A stretch of 64,000 bases of DNA from Diphasiastrum complanatum (GCA_029204225.1 CM055111.1:6077433-6141432); one strand, 5' to 3'; counted from the stretch's first letter, positions 1 through 12,560 are shown. Numbers and translations are program-made. The notes: generated by a model not told the origin, from the letters alone.

Positions 1-6
1 TGCCAG

Positions 7-285
7 TTGAATAAAGTTGAACACCATAAGGCGGGCGGTTTGTTGCATCCACTGGATATCCCTAATAAGAGATGGGATAGTATTTCCATGGATTTCGTGG
101 TTGGGTTACTGCGGACAAATAAACAACATGATGCAATTTGGGTTGTGGTCGACCGTCTTACCAAATTGTCTACGTTTATTCCGGTAAAGACCACCGCGAA
201 GGCTTCTGATTTAGCTCAGATATTTGTAGGGCGTCTATTTAGGCTTTACGGATTACCAAGTGATATTGTGAGCGATATGATGGTC
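7..285 (+). pseudogene. Ty3/gypsy integrase core fragment
   Basis: The translation reads like the first half of a gypsy integrase catalytic core: WDSISMDFVVGL carries the first catalytic Asp and VVVDRLTKLSTFIPVK follows at the usual spacing. Just after LYGLPSDIVSD, where the family continues with RG and then the Phe-rich part of the core, homology stops and unrelated sequence begins (about 280-285). The frame stays open to 384 but that tail is not integrase-like. The fragment starts before the window edge, so it is truncated on the right by a junction and on the left by the window. No neighbouring RT or RNase H is visible. Confidence 0.8.
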
Positions 286-384
286 CCTTCCATTGATGAG
301 ACACTTGTTGGTCCTAGTAATCAAACTCGTGCTAAAGTAAAGAATCTCGAGGACGAGGAAGGTGGTATTCTTGTCAATTGTTAG

Positions 385-1639
385 CTGATGCCATGCCCAT
401 AGGTGTTGATGCAGAACCTCTCCACTCAAAGGGCTTCCAATGGAAATGAAGTTGACATCTGAGTCTGAGAGCATGAGCATTATTAGTGCTAGGCTAAATG
501 TACAGTGGTGAGCCCCATGGCAAGTTCCAAAAATGGATAGCCATGTGGGAGCTAGCAATTTAGCCTATCTCAACTTAAGTTGTGTTTTTTAATAAAGAGG
601 CCTCATATTATTAAGTAAGAGGTGGATCTCAAATTCTTATAGATTGAGGTTCACTCAATTGTAAGTGGTGAAATCCAAAATATTGTAAAACTGGATTCAC
701 CAGCTCGTGGGTATACATAGAGGCCTCCTCCACGAGTTTGAGAGCACTAGATATTGTACCGAAATGTTGTTGCATTGCTAATTGAAGATCTTCCTATTTG
801 CATTTCCTTATATGTTCCATTTTCATGCATGAAGTTTGAGTACTGATGTATAAACATGTTTGTTGTTGATTCTTTCCCTTAAAGATTTGGATTTGTGATT
901 AAGATCATGTAGATGTGCAGGGCCTTGTGGTAGATCAATACCATTCTGATCTGATGCTACTTGGTGCTTGACTCCCTGAGGAGTTCTTGTTACAATTGTT
1001 GAGTGATAATTGTAGTAAGCACTTTGTAGGATTGTGGATTTTAGTTGTTTGGTTTTGTTGATTCTGATGTTTCCAATAGGTGTAGTTTCAATTCCATTCC
1101 ATGTTCTTACTTAGATTAGTGTAGCAATAATCTACAATCCATAAACATTCAAGAAACATCTAAAATAGACTGTACAACATAGGAATCCAAAATTTGATAG
1201 ATCCAGATCGAAGTTGAGCATCCATTATCAATAGGATCGAGATCAGGTCGTAGATGTACCAATTGACAGGCGCACACACAACTATTGTGTTACCATTATA
1301 CTACAAATCAGAGAAGTTAGAAGTAGGTAGACCTTCTATCGGTTCTAGGGCTGATAGGAAACAATGGTCGATAGAACCAGCAAACGTTGGCTCCACTGTT
1401 CCTGATAATCTTCTTTCATCTGATTGAGATTTTGTTTTCAAAGTTTGTTTTTCCATTCTAGGAGTTTTTGTTTGCCTGCATGCGTTTTTTGCATTCAAAG
1501 AATTCACTACCAGCATGCATTGCATCTGAAAACATCAGTTGATATATACCTAGCCTCAGACGATTGAAACCCACCGCCCACTGCCCTTCACCTATCTGCC
1601 ATTTTTTTAGGGGAGAGAGACATGTTGGCTGAACCGTCA
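385..1639. other. Non-coding stretch, probable old LTR remnants
   Basis: I see no gene here. A stretch around 700-760 (GTATACATAGAGGCCTCC followed by a CT-rich run) looks like the TATA and leader part of an LTR, but I found no matching partner or clean TG...CA ends. The short open frames on both strands show no family motif. Confidence 0.35.
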
Positions 1640-2060
1640 CTTGCACCCGTCGCTGTTAAAATTTTAAAGAAATTGCATCTGACGTGCACCCGACGACAAA
1701 CAAAAAAATTGTGTCTGACGACATGCTCCAAAAAACATTTCCATCCGAAGTGCATCCGACGACTTGTTAGTACCGGTTGCATCCACCAATTGCATCGCTA
1801 GTTTGCATCCACCAGTTTGCATCTACCAATTTGTATCCGCCGTTGCATCCGCCATTTTGCATCCGCTAGTTTGTGATCTCCATCCGATACTGTTCCATCC
1901 GACATTGTCACTCAATTGCATCCCCGACACAGTGCTTTTAATCTCTATCTGACATTGAATCCATACTATTTGTACTATTTTGCATCCGCCAGTCTCAGTA
2001 TCATTGCATCCGACATACCATTTTATAGAATTTCTATTGAGCATTTAATTCTATCTTAAG
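1640..2060 (+). repeat. Degenerate GCATCCG-motif repeat, leader of the gypsy element that follows
   Basis: The motif GCATCCGCC / GCATCCGAC recurs about a dozen times at irregular 15-35 bp spacing, directly upstream of the gypsy gag at 2072. The same motif family appears in reverse orientation at 5500-5880. This fits a repeat-rich untranslated leader of a gypsy family. No protein is likely to be encoded. Confidence 0.6.
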
Positions 2061-2071
2061 GTATTGTCAAT

Positions 2072-3563
2072 TTGCATTTCAAAAAAAAAAAAATCCAATT
2101 CACAAAAGAGTTGAATCAAATTCACTCAGTTCTCATGGCCAATCTACCCGCAAAACTTATGGATGAATTCACATCGCCCAATTATCCAAATGATGAGAAC
2201 AAACCCTATCGCCTTAGATCTCAGGTAAATCGAGATTTTGGACCATCCAAATGGACACCTAACCCTAATGATCACTTTGTTCACCATGCTCACCATACCG
2301 CCCAATCCGATAAACGAACACCCAGATTGGAATTATCAAATTTTGATGGTAATGTGGACCCTCATCAATTTTTACACGTCTTTGAGAATGCATGTGAAGT
2401 GTATGGAGAATATACCGACAATGCAAAAGTCCAACTTTTCTCAATGACCATGGTAGATAGAGCACAAGAGTAGTTTTTTAACCTCGATCGTGATGATCGA
2501 CAAAATTGTTAAAACTAAAAGAGTCTTATACTAAACATTTCCAACCTTTCAGACTCACAGAAAGCCCCTTTGTACATCTTAGTGATATAAAAATAAAAAA
2601 AGATGAACATGTACACAACTATATTGAGCGTTTTAAGCATCTCAGAATTCAAGTCCAGGAACAACCAATTGATAAGATGTTGATCATATGGTTTATCGTT
2701 GGTCTTCCCATACGCATCCGGAAAGAGCTTAAACCTAGCGAAGAGTCTTTTACTCTTAAATCTGCTATGTCCGATGCCATTCAAGGGTCTGATGATGAGG
2801 ACCAGAAACAGAACTAAGCTCACCGTGTATTCTCTGATAATCATCCAAGTGAGCCCCAAGATTCAAACCAAGTCTGGAAATCTCAGTTTGAGTTGAACTC
2901 AACAAAGAGTTTCAACAAGTCTTAAAATCTTTCCAAAGTCAGTTGCCAGGGTAATTGCCATCTGATAACACTATCCATAGGCGAGAAGACACCTGGTGCC
3001 CACAATGTCGTGGCACACATACCGGTAATGAGTGTCCCTTACACTGCCCTTACAAACTGCAACATTGTATATTGTGCAATACGACCACTCATACCACATC
3101 CAGCTGTAGGTACAACCCACGCAACATGCAATACTCTCGACCACAACAATATACCCCATGAGGACAACCACAAGTGTCATATAACCCATGTTATATGTCT
3201 CCAATCCAAGTCCAGGAATTGCCTAGACAACACCTACCTCCACAACAACAACACTTGGCACTTCCAGGTCCAAGAGGATCTGCTTCACCCAACAGGCCAA
3301 ACCAACAGAACTAACCACAAGTTCAGGCCAATGTTGTGCAGAATACCTCCTATGCCACCCTAGCCTATGAGTCTACTTATGATGACGACAATCCTAACTC
3401 ATACGTAGATCAGGCCTCTGCCTCCTATTCCAATAAACAATATTATACTGAGGAACAACCTATTCAAGTTGACCAAAATGGTTTTGCCATATTCCCTTCA
3501 ACACTTCAGAAGCGATGTTTTGTATGCAGAGAAACCACTCACTTTCAAAGTGAATGTCAACTT
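2072..3563 (+). pseudogene. Ty3/gypsy gag, 5' part (interrupted at 3563)
   Basis: The product would be the capsid and nucleocapsid polyprotein of a gypsy retrotransposon. The capsid part contains PRLELSNFDGNVDPHQFL, then after a stop and frame change near 2471-2506 the block LKLKESYTKHFQ and HVHNYIERFKHL, the conserved retrotransposon-gag fold. Downstream are three CCHC zinc knuckles of C-x2-C-x4-H-x4-C form: CPQCRGTHTGNEC (about 2997), CILCNTTTHTTSSC (about 3077) and CFVCRETTHFQSEC (about 3513). The frame ends at a TGA that is created exactly where an LTR begins at 3564. The same frame resumes at 63161, where gag and then protease continue. Several internal stops and shifts make this copy inactive even without the insertion. 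Confidence 0.85.
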
Positions 3564-3894
3564 TGACAAGGATCGTGCTAGCAATTTAGTTAGCAAATTT
3601 ACAAGCGATCAACAGTGACTTTGAGAAACAGAAAGAGAGATCACACCACAATCCAAGAGAACACTTTTTGAACTATATTTTCAAAAGAGACTTAAGGGTA
3701 CATATACATAGTCTATTTTTTGTCGGATACCGCTGCATGGCAGTTCGGTCCCCATTATGGGACGAGTGTCCCAACTTTACACTATGTGTGTTGTTAAGCT
3801 GACACGATTTCATAAGCAGTAAAAAACTCGAAAACACTGCTAAAAGTGAAAATTCACGAACTGTAAGAGAAACTCGAGCTTACTTATTCTAACA
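3564..3894 (-). repeat. Copia 3' LTR, left end of the large nest
   Basis: It is bounded by TG and CA and shares most of its length with 62876-63160, including the block GGCAGTTCGGTCCCC and the terminal CTTATTCTAACA. The right-hand copy is about 46 bp shorter through internal deletions. The inner edge is followed by CTCTCCCT, the complement of a polypurine tract. Confidence 0.8.
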
Positions 3895-3968
3895 CTCTCC
3901 CTAGCCCTAGTTTATCTTTTTTCGAACACTTTCTCCTGTTGGAGAAAGAGGGTGTGTGAGAGTAAAAA

Positions 3969-4391
3969 TGAAAATAGCTCGAAAAGAAACGAAAATGAAA
4001 AGAAGCAAACTTGAAACTTGAAAAAGAAATGAACTCGAACGGAAAGTGTTCGTGCGCAGCGGAATGAGCTTTCTCACTTTTTTTCTAAAGCATGACTACG
4101 CCTATCAGAAACGAACAGAACGTTAGTGATAGAAATAACGTTCGATCTAATTACGTAGCCAAACATTAAGCAACAAAACATCGGAAAGGTAATTTGTCAC
4201 GAACAGCTAGACAAATTATCAGTCGCAAATTATTCGTGAACAGCTAGACTGATAATAATTCGCTAAGAACAGACTACAAGATTAAGCAATCAGAGAGTTA
4301 GACAGAATGTAGAAAAGCATAGCAATATTGACACAGATATGAACGTAGAACAAACTGAGCTGTAATCAGATTAAGTATAGCAAAATATACA
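3969..4391 (-). repeat. LTR-like repeat, copy 1
   Basis: The stretch is TG...CA bounded (TGAAAATAG to AAAATATACA) and matches 60739-61123 in the same orientation over nearly its full length. The other copy lacks about 37 bp near the left end. Here it abuts the broken copia RT at about 4400 and shows no target duplication, so this copy probably lies at a deletion junction. Confidence 0.6.
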
Positions 4392-4399
4392 TGTCAATA

Positions 4400-5230
4400 A
4401 ACAAACACATGCCTGGATCCATCGGTGAGTGAGCTAACTTACAATTTATTAGATTGTATCTATCAAGAACATTGTGAAGATAACTTTGTTGAGTGATGTA
4501 TATCAATCGTCTCGCTTTGTCTCTGTGGATCTGAATGCCTAGACAGAAGTGAGTTTCGTCTAGATCAGTCATGTCAAACTCCAAAAACAGCATCTGCTTA
4601 GAATCCTTAACCAAATTGGTATTGTTGCTAAAAAGCAACGTATCATCCACATATAAAGTGATGATAATGAAAGATTGCACCATTGTGTGGACTTGGAATA
4701 GACGTTGCAATCAGCAATGCTTGGTTGGAAACCTTGTTCAATGAGGAATGTGTTGATCCTCTAAAACCAAGCTTTGACAAACTGTTTCAAGCCGTAGAAT
4801 GCTTTATGGAGTTTACAGACATGATTCTTCATACCTTCCAAAATGTATCCTTTGAGCTAGATCATGTAGATGTCCTCTTATGTAACTCCATTCAAGTAAG
4901 TTGTTTGCACATCAAGTTGATGCACTTCGAGGTCGGCAGCTGCAGCATATGATAAGAGGGCTCGGATTGACGAATGCTTGACTACTGAACTGAAACTCTC
5001 ACTATAGTCAACATTGGGGATCTGAGTGAATCCTCGTGCCACCAGTCTTGCCTTCCTTCAATCAATTTCTCCATTGGCATTGTATTTGATCTTAAAGATC
5101 CATTTGTAATCAATGATATTGCAACCAATAGGAGTTTCGACTAGGGACCATGTCTGGTTTTCGATCATTCTATACAAGACACCTTGCTACTCAGTGAAGC
5201 CTTTTTGTGGCCTGCCTATTGCACCACCTG
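4400..5230 (-). pseudogene. Ty1/copia reverse transcriptase relic
   Basis: Read on the - strand, the sequence contains LYVDDTLLFSNN, the RT active-site YVDD, followed by EFDMTDLDETHFCLGIQIHRD and a stretch ending in AHSPMDPG where the RT connects to RNase H. The upstream part (4711-5230) carries out-of-frame pieces of the fingers region, including the segment for 'KWIFKIKY' near 5090. The 3' end is lost at about 4400 beside the LTR-like repeat. Several stops and shifts make it non-functional. It may be the remaining internal region of the copia whose LTR lies at 3564-3894, because strand and order agree. Confidence 0.75.
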
Positions 5231-5499
5231 CGTACCTACTAGAGATCTATCTAACTTGTAGTGACCTACAAGCTCCATTTGCGAAAAAAAAAATCGAACT
5301 TTTTGAGCTTGATGCGGGTTGCCCACACTGTCTGCGACTTGCTCCAAAGCTTGTTGCAGCCTCCAACAAGTTATTACAACTTTTGTGGGGCTGTACTATC
5401 TTGTGCAAACCTACATATGCTTTCTATGAGCAATTTTTTCTGTCAAAAATCAGACCTAACAGTACTTGCAAACTGATTTGATTGTCTATGGCTTGCAAC
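5231..5499. other. Unassigned spacer
   Basis: The sequence separates a copia relic from the repeat that begins at about 5500. A + strand open frame spans it but shows no recognisable motif. Confidence 0.3.
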
Positions 5500-5880
5500 C
5501 TGCTTGTGGTTTACAATAGGTAATTCAATAAATTGGTTTGTCGGATCTGAGCAGAAGCTCGTCGGATGTAAAATTAGTGACAATGTTGGATGTAAACTCA
5601 GTGATAGTGTCGGATGTAAACTGAGTGACAGTGTCAGAAGTAAACTCAATTACAGTTCGAAAGTTGTCGGTTACAGTCTCGGATGCACATCAGATGCAAC
5701 TCTATTCTAGGTCATCAGAACTAGGATATCGGAATGTAATTCATAATTGATATGTGCTTGACAGGTTCAAATATAGAAATTAGATATGCAATGGTAAAGT
5801 CTCTATAGTCAAATTTGTCGGATGTAATGGTCTGAATTTGGAGTATATCGGATTTAGACTTATGAAACATGAAGTAGTCA
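5500..5880 (-). repeat. Reverse copy of the gypsy leader repeat, with a 24-bp tandem core
   Basis: About 5565-5660 holds three to four imperfect copies of a 24-bp unit of the form GTCGGATGTAAACTCAGTGACAGT. Its reverse complement matches the CATCCGACATTGTCACTC-type motif of the leader at 1640-2060, so this is an inverted relic of the same gypsy leader family. Confidence 0.55.
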
Positions 5881-5929
5881 TCGAACCCCCTCATTGCACG
5901 TTGAAGAGCTGTTTAAAAGCTTCCTTTAG

Positions 5930-7256
5930 CAACAAAGTACTAGAGCGGTAGAAAGTACCAACAGGTAGGACCAAAGTACCAAAGCATCTTATAGTACCAA
6001 AGTACAAAACATCTAATAGTACAAAAGTACTAAACATGCAGAAAGTACAAGAATCTTAATTGGTAGTCCTGGAGGATCAAAATTGTTACATGATAGGTTC
6101 AAAAAGTACCAATCTTTGGTACTCTAAAGTCTCAGAAGCACGTAAACCTTACAAAAATAGTACAAATTTTGTAAAATTGGTAGTACCTAAAGCTTAGATT
6201 CTACCAATTGGTAAACAACACTAAAAGAGTACCAAAAAGACCACAAAGGATTGTATGCGAGCTGCGAACACAAATAAATATATAGAAAAAAAGTACCTAT
6301 TTTTTGTTTTTTTTATGCGTAAAATATGGTCACGAGAAGTCTAAATAGTATCTATTTGGTAGATTTTAAAATAAAACTTAGAGACTTAGTATAAAAGACC
6401 TAATTTGGTAGTCAATAGGATCGGAATTGGTTTACGATAAGTTCTTGTAGTACAAATCTTTCATATTAAAGTGTTTCACCAACACAAAAATAGTACCAAA
6501 ACAATACAAAATATGTAAAATTAGTATCCAACAGTGGTGCAGCTCAATATACTGTTGGTTCACTCGAAACTTCTTAAAGAATCCTTCTGCATTGAAGTCA
6601 TTGTTAACATCTTCAAAGTGAAATTGAGGAGGATTCTCATTACCATTGATCTATATTCAAGAAGTCTTATCGTGTTACAAGTAGAAAGTACCTGCAGGTA
6701 GTACCAAAACATCATATACATGTACTACCAAAATATCATACACGGGTAGTACTAGGATAGAAAGTACCTGCAGGTAGTACCAAAGCATCATATATAGGTA
6801 GTATCAAAGTGTCATACACGGGTAGTACTAGGAAGGTAGAAAGTACCTACAGGTAGTACCAAAGCATCATATATAGGTAGTACCAAAGTACCATACACAA
6901 GTAGTACCAAGAAGGTTGAAAGTACCTGCAAGTAGTACCAAAGCATCGTATATAGGTAGTACCAAAGTACCAGAGCATTTATAGTACCAAAGTACTACAT
7001 ATGCAAAAGGTACAAGAACCTTAATTGGTAGTCTGGAGGATCAAAATTGTTACACGATAGGATCAAATAGTACCAATGTTTGGTACTCAAAAGTTTCAGA
7101 AGCACACAAACATTACAAAAATCGTACAAATCTTGTAAAATTGGTAGTAACTAAAGCTTAGATTCCACCAATTGGTTTACAACTCTTGCATTAACATCTT
7201 CAAAGTGAACTTGAGAAGGATTTTCATTACCAATGATCTATATTCAAGAAGTCTTA
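5930..7256. repeat. Complex GTACC-rich repeat block
   Basis: The block is built from a longer unit that occurs at least twice in direct orientation. The part 6050-6235 matches 7008-7190 (shared AAGCTTAGATTC and ACCAATTGGT segments). The stretch before 6670 matches the stretch before 7256 (shared end TATATTCAAGAAGTCTTAT). The array at 6683-6995 lies between them. No protein is evident. Confidence 0.65.
6683..6995. repeat. Tandem array, four units of 76-79 bp
   Basis: Units begin at 6683, 6759, 6838 and 6917 with AGAAAGTACCTGCAGGTAGT or a close variant. The spacings are 76, 79 and 79 bp, and the last unit decays after about 75 bp. Each unit contains two further GTAGTACCAAAG-type sub-motifs, so the array probably grew from a shorter ancestral unit. 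Confidence 0.8.
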
Positions 7257-7359
7257 TGAGAGAGAAGCCGACGGCTTGCTGTCCCACAACAGAAGTAATT
7301 ATTAAATAATTATTACAATCACACACTTGCAAATCTGTTACAAACACTCATAGTCCCTT

Positions 7360-7829
7360 TGTAAAGACCCTAAAGGATTGCCCTTAAGATGAGGATAGGA
7401 GAATACAATAAGAGAGACAATGGAGCCAAACTGCCCAACCAAACCGAGATCAAACAACCCCCAAGCCATGCCATGTGAAACAAGAGGAGAAGAGAGAAAC
7501 TGGTAACCTAAATCCAATATGTCGACGAGAGAATCCCTACCTCATTATATAGAGAGTAGAGTCTTGTGCATGAAACCATGCAACCCTTATGCAGGTCAAC
7601 TATAAATAGATCACACCTCTTCATGCAGTCCTCCTGCCTATATCAGTCACACAGACATGCAATACTCCATATGTCTCAATTAGAGTGTCTGGGTCCTCTC
7701 AAGGTAATTAGTCACAAACTGGCCTTGACAAGAAATTAAATCATGGTGTGACCAACAAACTCGAATACTGGAGGGCCGGCCTACCATATTAGAACCATTC
7801 CAGGTCCTTAACCGAATATGGCCATGACA
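7360..7829 (-). repeat. Gypsy LTR (TGTCATGCC type), 3' LTR
   Basis: On the - strand it begins TGTCATGGCC at 7829 and is immediately preceded by the purine tract AAGGAGAGAAGAA, which marks a 3' LTR. It resembles the LTRs at 32239-32732 and 58435-58745 at both ends. The left limit is approximate because no clean CA end is visible. The central part contains a TATATAGAG box near 7548. Confidence 0.65.
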
Positions 7830-10800
7830 TTCTTCTCTCCTTAAACTGCTTCTATCCTTAGAAGCTCTTCAAAACATGAAAGAATCACTAGAACAATTAC
7901 TTTAACTTTCAATATTAACTGAGAAAATCATTATCCTTATTCTGACTTTCATATCAAACAAGTACTCAAATATAAACCTATTTCCAATCGTTAATTTCTG
8001 TCTTGGAGTACAATCTCATGTTTGGAAAGTACACTAAGAGATACAGTTTCTCTACAGGGTTACACTCTACACAAGTTAGTACCATATAAAACACTTACAT
8101 GAATCACTGAGTGAAATATCACCTAACTTAGGAGATTAAAGTTAAACAAATAATAATTACAATCTGAAACTATCCACAAACTTTGGCAGACAATTCATAT
8201 AAAGCTTCCAAGTACAACTATCCTTAGAATGCAATTCTAAGATATAATAATTCATTCAAGTAGAAATTTTAGGAGAATCATTAAGATATAGAATGATTAA
8301 AACTCAACTCTGAGTATCTCAAATACTATTTTGAGTTAAAGGCTCATGTTTCTGGCATCAAATGCAAGAAAATAAGACCCATTCATCTCCATAGATTTGT
8401 CTATCCCCTTTGATAACTGGAGATCCAATCAAAAGAAAAAACTGTACTCAAGCATCTGTTGACCATAAACTGTAGTAGAATAGCATCCACTAGACTAAAT
8501 AAAATAATGTCTGTGAGATTCATAGGTTCTCAATTAAAATACTGGAGTAGAGAGATTCAAAACACTGATTCAAATTCTTACTCGATTAATAGATCAAGAA
8601 TTAACCATCACACTTAAGAATCATCACAATTCCTTATAATCGTCTGACAATAATTAAGTATCTATTTATGATTCGTCAATCATAAATATTTAGATTCATA
8701 TGATTCGTCAATCATAATTTTCTGGAATCCAAAACCATAATCATTTACAGGATACTAGAGTATATGTCCAACATAACTCAGAGAAAAAGTAAGAATCATT
8801 TCAAAATCTTTCCACTAAAAAAATATTGGATTTAGGAATATTTTTCAAACAAGATTCTTTAGCTAAAATGCAAGATTCAAGGTCTATACACCACTGGTAA
8901 TTAAAGACTGAATGCATACAAAATGACAATCATCTTCAACTACAAAAACTTTAGATTACAATCTAGTATCAAATCTAGATACCCAAAGTTCTGCTAAATA
9001 TCAATTTAGATATTATTCTCAAATTTCTTATGATTTGTTATCCAATTGAGCTCTCTGAGATACAATCACCAATGACTCCATACCAAGAATATTTTATATC
9101 CAATGCACATAATATTAACTGATGAATCATGATGATTCACAAATTATGCGTCTTACAAGCAATATAGATTAAAACCATCAGTTTTTGGTGAATCCTCATC
9201 ACACTGATTGTTTTATCAATTAATTTCATCTCGGAGTAATCAACTATTCAAGTTAATCTCAAATGTCCAGGTGCAGTTTTTAATTATACATGTATAACAC
9301 CACAATTAGATCCTTATCCAAATCATTTATTAGTCAAATCATAAATCTTCCATAGAAAAATCCGTTAACTCTGCAAGTATCTGTCAAAACAATACTTGAT
9401 CATATGTTCATGTTCACTGACTAGGTTAAGTGCACCAACTAACTCTAGTAACCAGGAATACACAATAGATTCATACAAGATTAATTGTGCACATATGTGA
9501 ATAATCTCACTATGACCCAGAACATAAACATATTTTTATCTGACAGATTCCTCCAGAACCCACATATGTTACTCACATATCTCACTGAGATCTTGAAACT
9601 CAGCTACAAAAGATTTTCTATTTCTCATGAGTAAATAACATATCCGAGAAATCTTTGAGACAAATAACATTCAATCTCAACAGTTTTCCAATCCAACTTA
9701 CTCTAATTACATAATTTCATCCACTCAATCAACCCCTCTCTAATCCTAGTACCCAAACTAAGATTAGGCTGATCCAATACAGAATTCTCAGACTTAGATT
9801 CTGATCACCCGAGTGATACTACCATTCCATCAAAATCCATTTATGCAAAAAAAGAGATATTCTAGGTTTAATAAACTGAACCACTTAAACCTTAGAATTT
9901 ATCTGAATTCCAAGTCCATTCACACAAGTAGTAATATATATGATATAACAGTCTTTCAGAAGAATAACTTCATGTTGAAAAGAATCATATAAACCAGTCT
10001 GATGTATTATATACGAGAAATTGCTAAGAAGTAAAGGATTAATCAAGAAAGCGAGAAATGGATTTGAGGGCCTCTGATTTTGTAAATAATGAGATACCAC
10101 ATTGGGATCTAGATTAAACCTCAAAATTTTCCAAAATACCCCACATTTGATCAAATGGTTCTATTTTTCCCATATCATGACTAGGTACTAAAAGACACCA
10201 TTGATCATCAGATCTTCACAATCCTAGAATTCTCTTTCCAAAATTACTGATGTCCCATACCATCAGCTTTTCCTTCCAGAAAATCCTTAACCGCCTTATC
10301 TGATATTCTAGAGATCCATTGATCATCTGGCTGTGCTATAATCCATATAGGAATATTATCTCTTGTTCCCAAATACTGGAGAATTCTTTTTTATTTGGAT
10401 GACTGGCATGCCTATCAGATGGATACCAACGAATCCACATCTGATCTTGTGACTTAAAGAGAAGAATTAACATGGTTCCACATTACATTCTAATCCTTTC
10501 TGGTTAATGATAAGCTTCAAATCCCTTGGATCCAAGAGCTTCTATCAAATTAACAGATTCAATGTAATCCATATATCAAATTCTACTTCTAACATCACAA
10601 TTGACATCCAAAACTATGGATAAGTCAATGGTCACAAAGATATCACTTTATGAATTCAACTAAATAAATTCTATCCAGGAAATTAACAACTGGTATTCAA
10701 CAATTATTTACTGGGATTTACCTAAAATCCTAACTGCAAAATACATTTCTCGATCACACTTACTACCTCTAATGTCCACTCTTCTTCCCTCAGAATTTTC

Positions 10801-11940
10801 AGTTCCTTGAAAATCTTCCAGCTAAGGTATCAAGAAGACGTAACGACATTAGTAAATGCCTAAAATTAATTATTGTAAACAATTTTATTTCTATCCTATA
10901 CCTGGGCTGAATAACTGATGTACCAAAAATCATCTACTAGTATGAAAAAAGAACTACTAGTCTGATCTTTTGAATATAATTCACCATAGGATTTAACTGG
11001 AAATGAAATCAGTTTTTTTATTCCTATTATTACAATTTTTTCAATAAAATTGGACTGTTTGTTCTTTTCATTGACTGGTTCGGCATTACTCCATCAATAT
11101 TGATCTAAACTATCCAAACTTTGAATATGAAATTACATGAATGGAAATCCTAGCAATAGGATTTCAATAACTCTTAATCTGTATCCAATAAGATCTTATT
11201 GTACGAATAAAGAGTACCATTACCACTCATTCTCTGTGGTTATTTCATTTTATTTGACGGTTTTTAATTCAAATTTGACGAGTATCATGCACAAACGTTC
11301 ACTTGACCCATTTCCAACGATCAATATCGATTAGCAATATATCGGACAAGTAACAGATTTCAAACTTTAACCAAGTTTGAAATTCAACGGAAAAGAAAAA
11401 AAAAAATCAATTTTAACTTTCAACTTGGGAAGAACTTAGCTTCCAAAGTTTAGTCACCATCAAGTATAGTACCAGAAAAGTTAGATTTTCTTTAATTGGG
11501 TACCGTTTCAAAAAAGTAGCCCATGAGGAACGAATATCTTGCTGTCAATCCTAAATCTCTGAATCGAATTCACAGATGGCCTGTTAGGATAGCAAAATTT
11601 ATTGTTACCTCCAATGGTTATGGCTTATAGAATCAATAATTCATTCTCCCTCATTGATCCAGTCAGATTTACTAAAATCGTCTTCCTGAATCAATATAGG
11701 ATTTTCTTATGGTAATCCACGGTTACACTTAACTGTTTCCCATGCCTTTACTGGAAAAGTAGCCGACAAATGAGAAACCCATTACCAAACATAGATTCTC
11801 TTGATATGCAAAAAAAATAGTTCAAATCATTGATAACCAAAATGAAACTCCCAAATACAAAAATCCATAACCCAAATCCATGTGGCGTGCAACCACCCAC
11901 CCCCCTCCCCCCTTTTCCACAAAAACCCTAAAAGCAGCCA
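7830..11940 (-). other. About 4 kb AT-rich tract beyond a gypsy 3' LTR; no recognised gene
   Basis: This should be the internal 3' part of the gypsy element whose LTR ends at 7829. Only the polypurine tract at the left edge is clear. A - strand open frame at 9885-10154 and coding-looking scraps near 10290-10450 match no family I know. Short repeats such as ATGATTCGTCAATCATA occur near 8670-8715. No chromodomain or integrase motif was found. Confidence 0.35.
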
Positions 11941-11974
11941 CCATGCTTGCTAATGCTTCCCACGACGGCCCCTC

Positions 11975-11976
<2 letters not shown>

Positions 11977-12015
<39 letters not shown>
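11977..12015. repeat. (AG)n microsatellite
   Basis: An uninterrupted AG dinucleotide run of about 39 bp. It lies in a C-rich, leader-like sequence and has no clear gene beside it. Confidence 0.95.
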
Positions 12016-12019
<4 letters not shown>

Positions 12020-12560
12020 CAGAGTTTCGAGAAGAGCAGGATCTCAAGAGGCAAGGTCGCGTTCACCAAAAATGTTAGAGGAAATATGGTCGGCACCCTC
12101 TTCACCTCTCCATCTTCCTTCTGCACCAACGACTTCCATCACAGGTGTTTAGGCCTCGGTTCAGCTGCACAATGGCCTCCCAACCAGATTGTCTCAGAAT
12201 TGAACATCAGGTTGTCAAAAGTACAACAATGAAAAATTGTCAACAGCTGCTCGTTCTTCTCCTATTCTCTACTGTCATCTCTGGGAAAATCAATCCATGG
12301 TTACAATCACGTCACTGCCAATTCGACCACATAAGGATGCGCTAGATCTCCACTTTCTGGCATGTCATAGAACACAATCAGAATAGGGTTTATAAGAAGC
12401 ATCAGCGCCCGACAACGTCTCCCAAAGGAGCAGGATTTTGTGCCCAACTTCTTTTACAATCGTTCCAAGTTCTGAAATGACATGCAATAGAGATTTATCC
12501 ACATGCATACTGGGTTTAGCAGAGCTGTAGATGTTTCAATTATTCAAAATCATATAAAAC
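12016..12560. other. Unassigned sequence
   Basis: A short + strand open frame at 12145-12345 has a hydrophobic stretch (QLLVLLLFSTVI) after a Met. It has no supporting context or recognisable family, so I do not call it a gene. Confidence 0.25.

Noticed and set aside
12145-12345. Small secreted-protein-like gene
   Set aside because: A short hydrophobic stretch alone is not evidence; no promoter, homologue or intron support.
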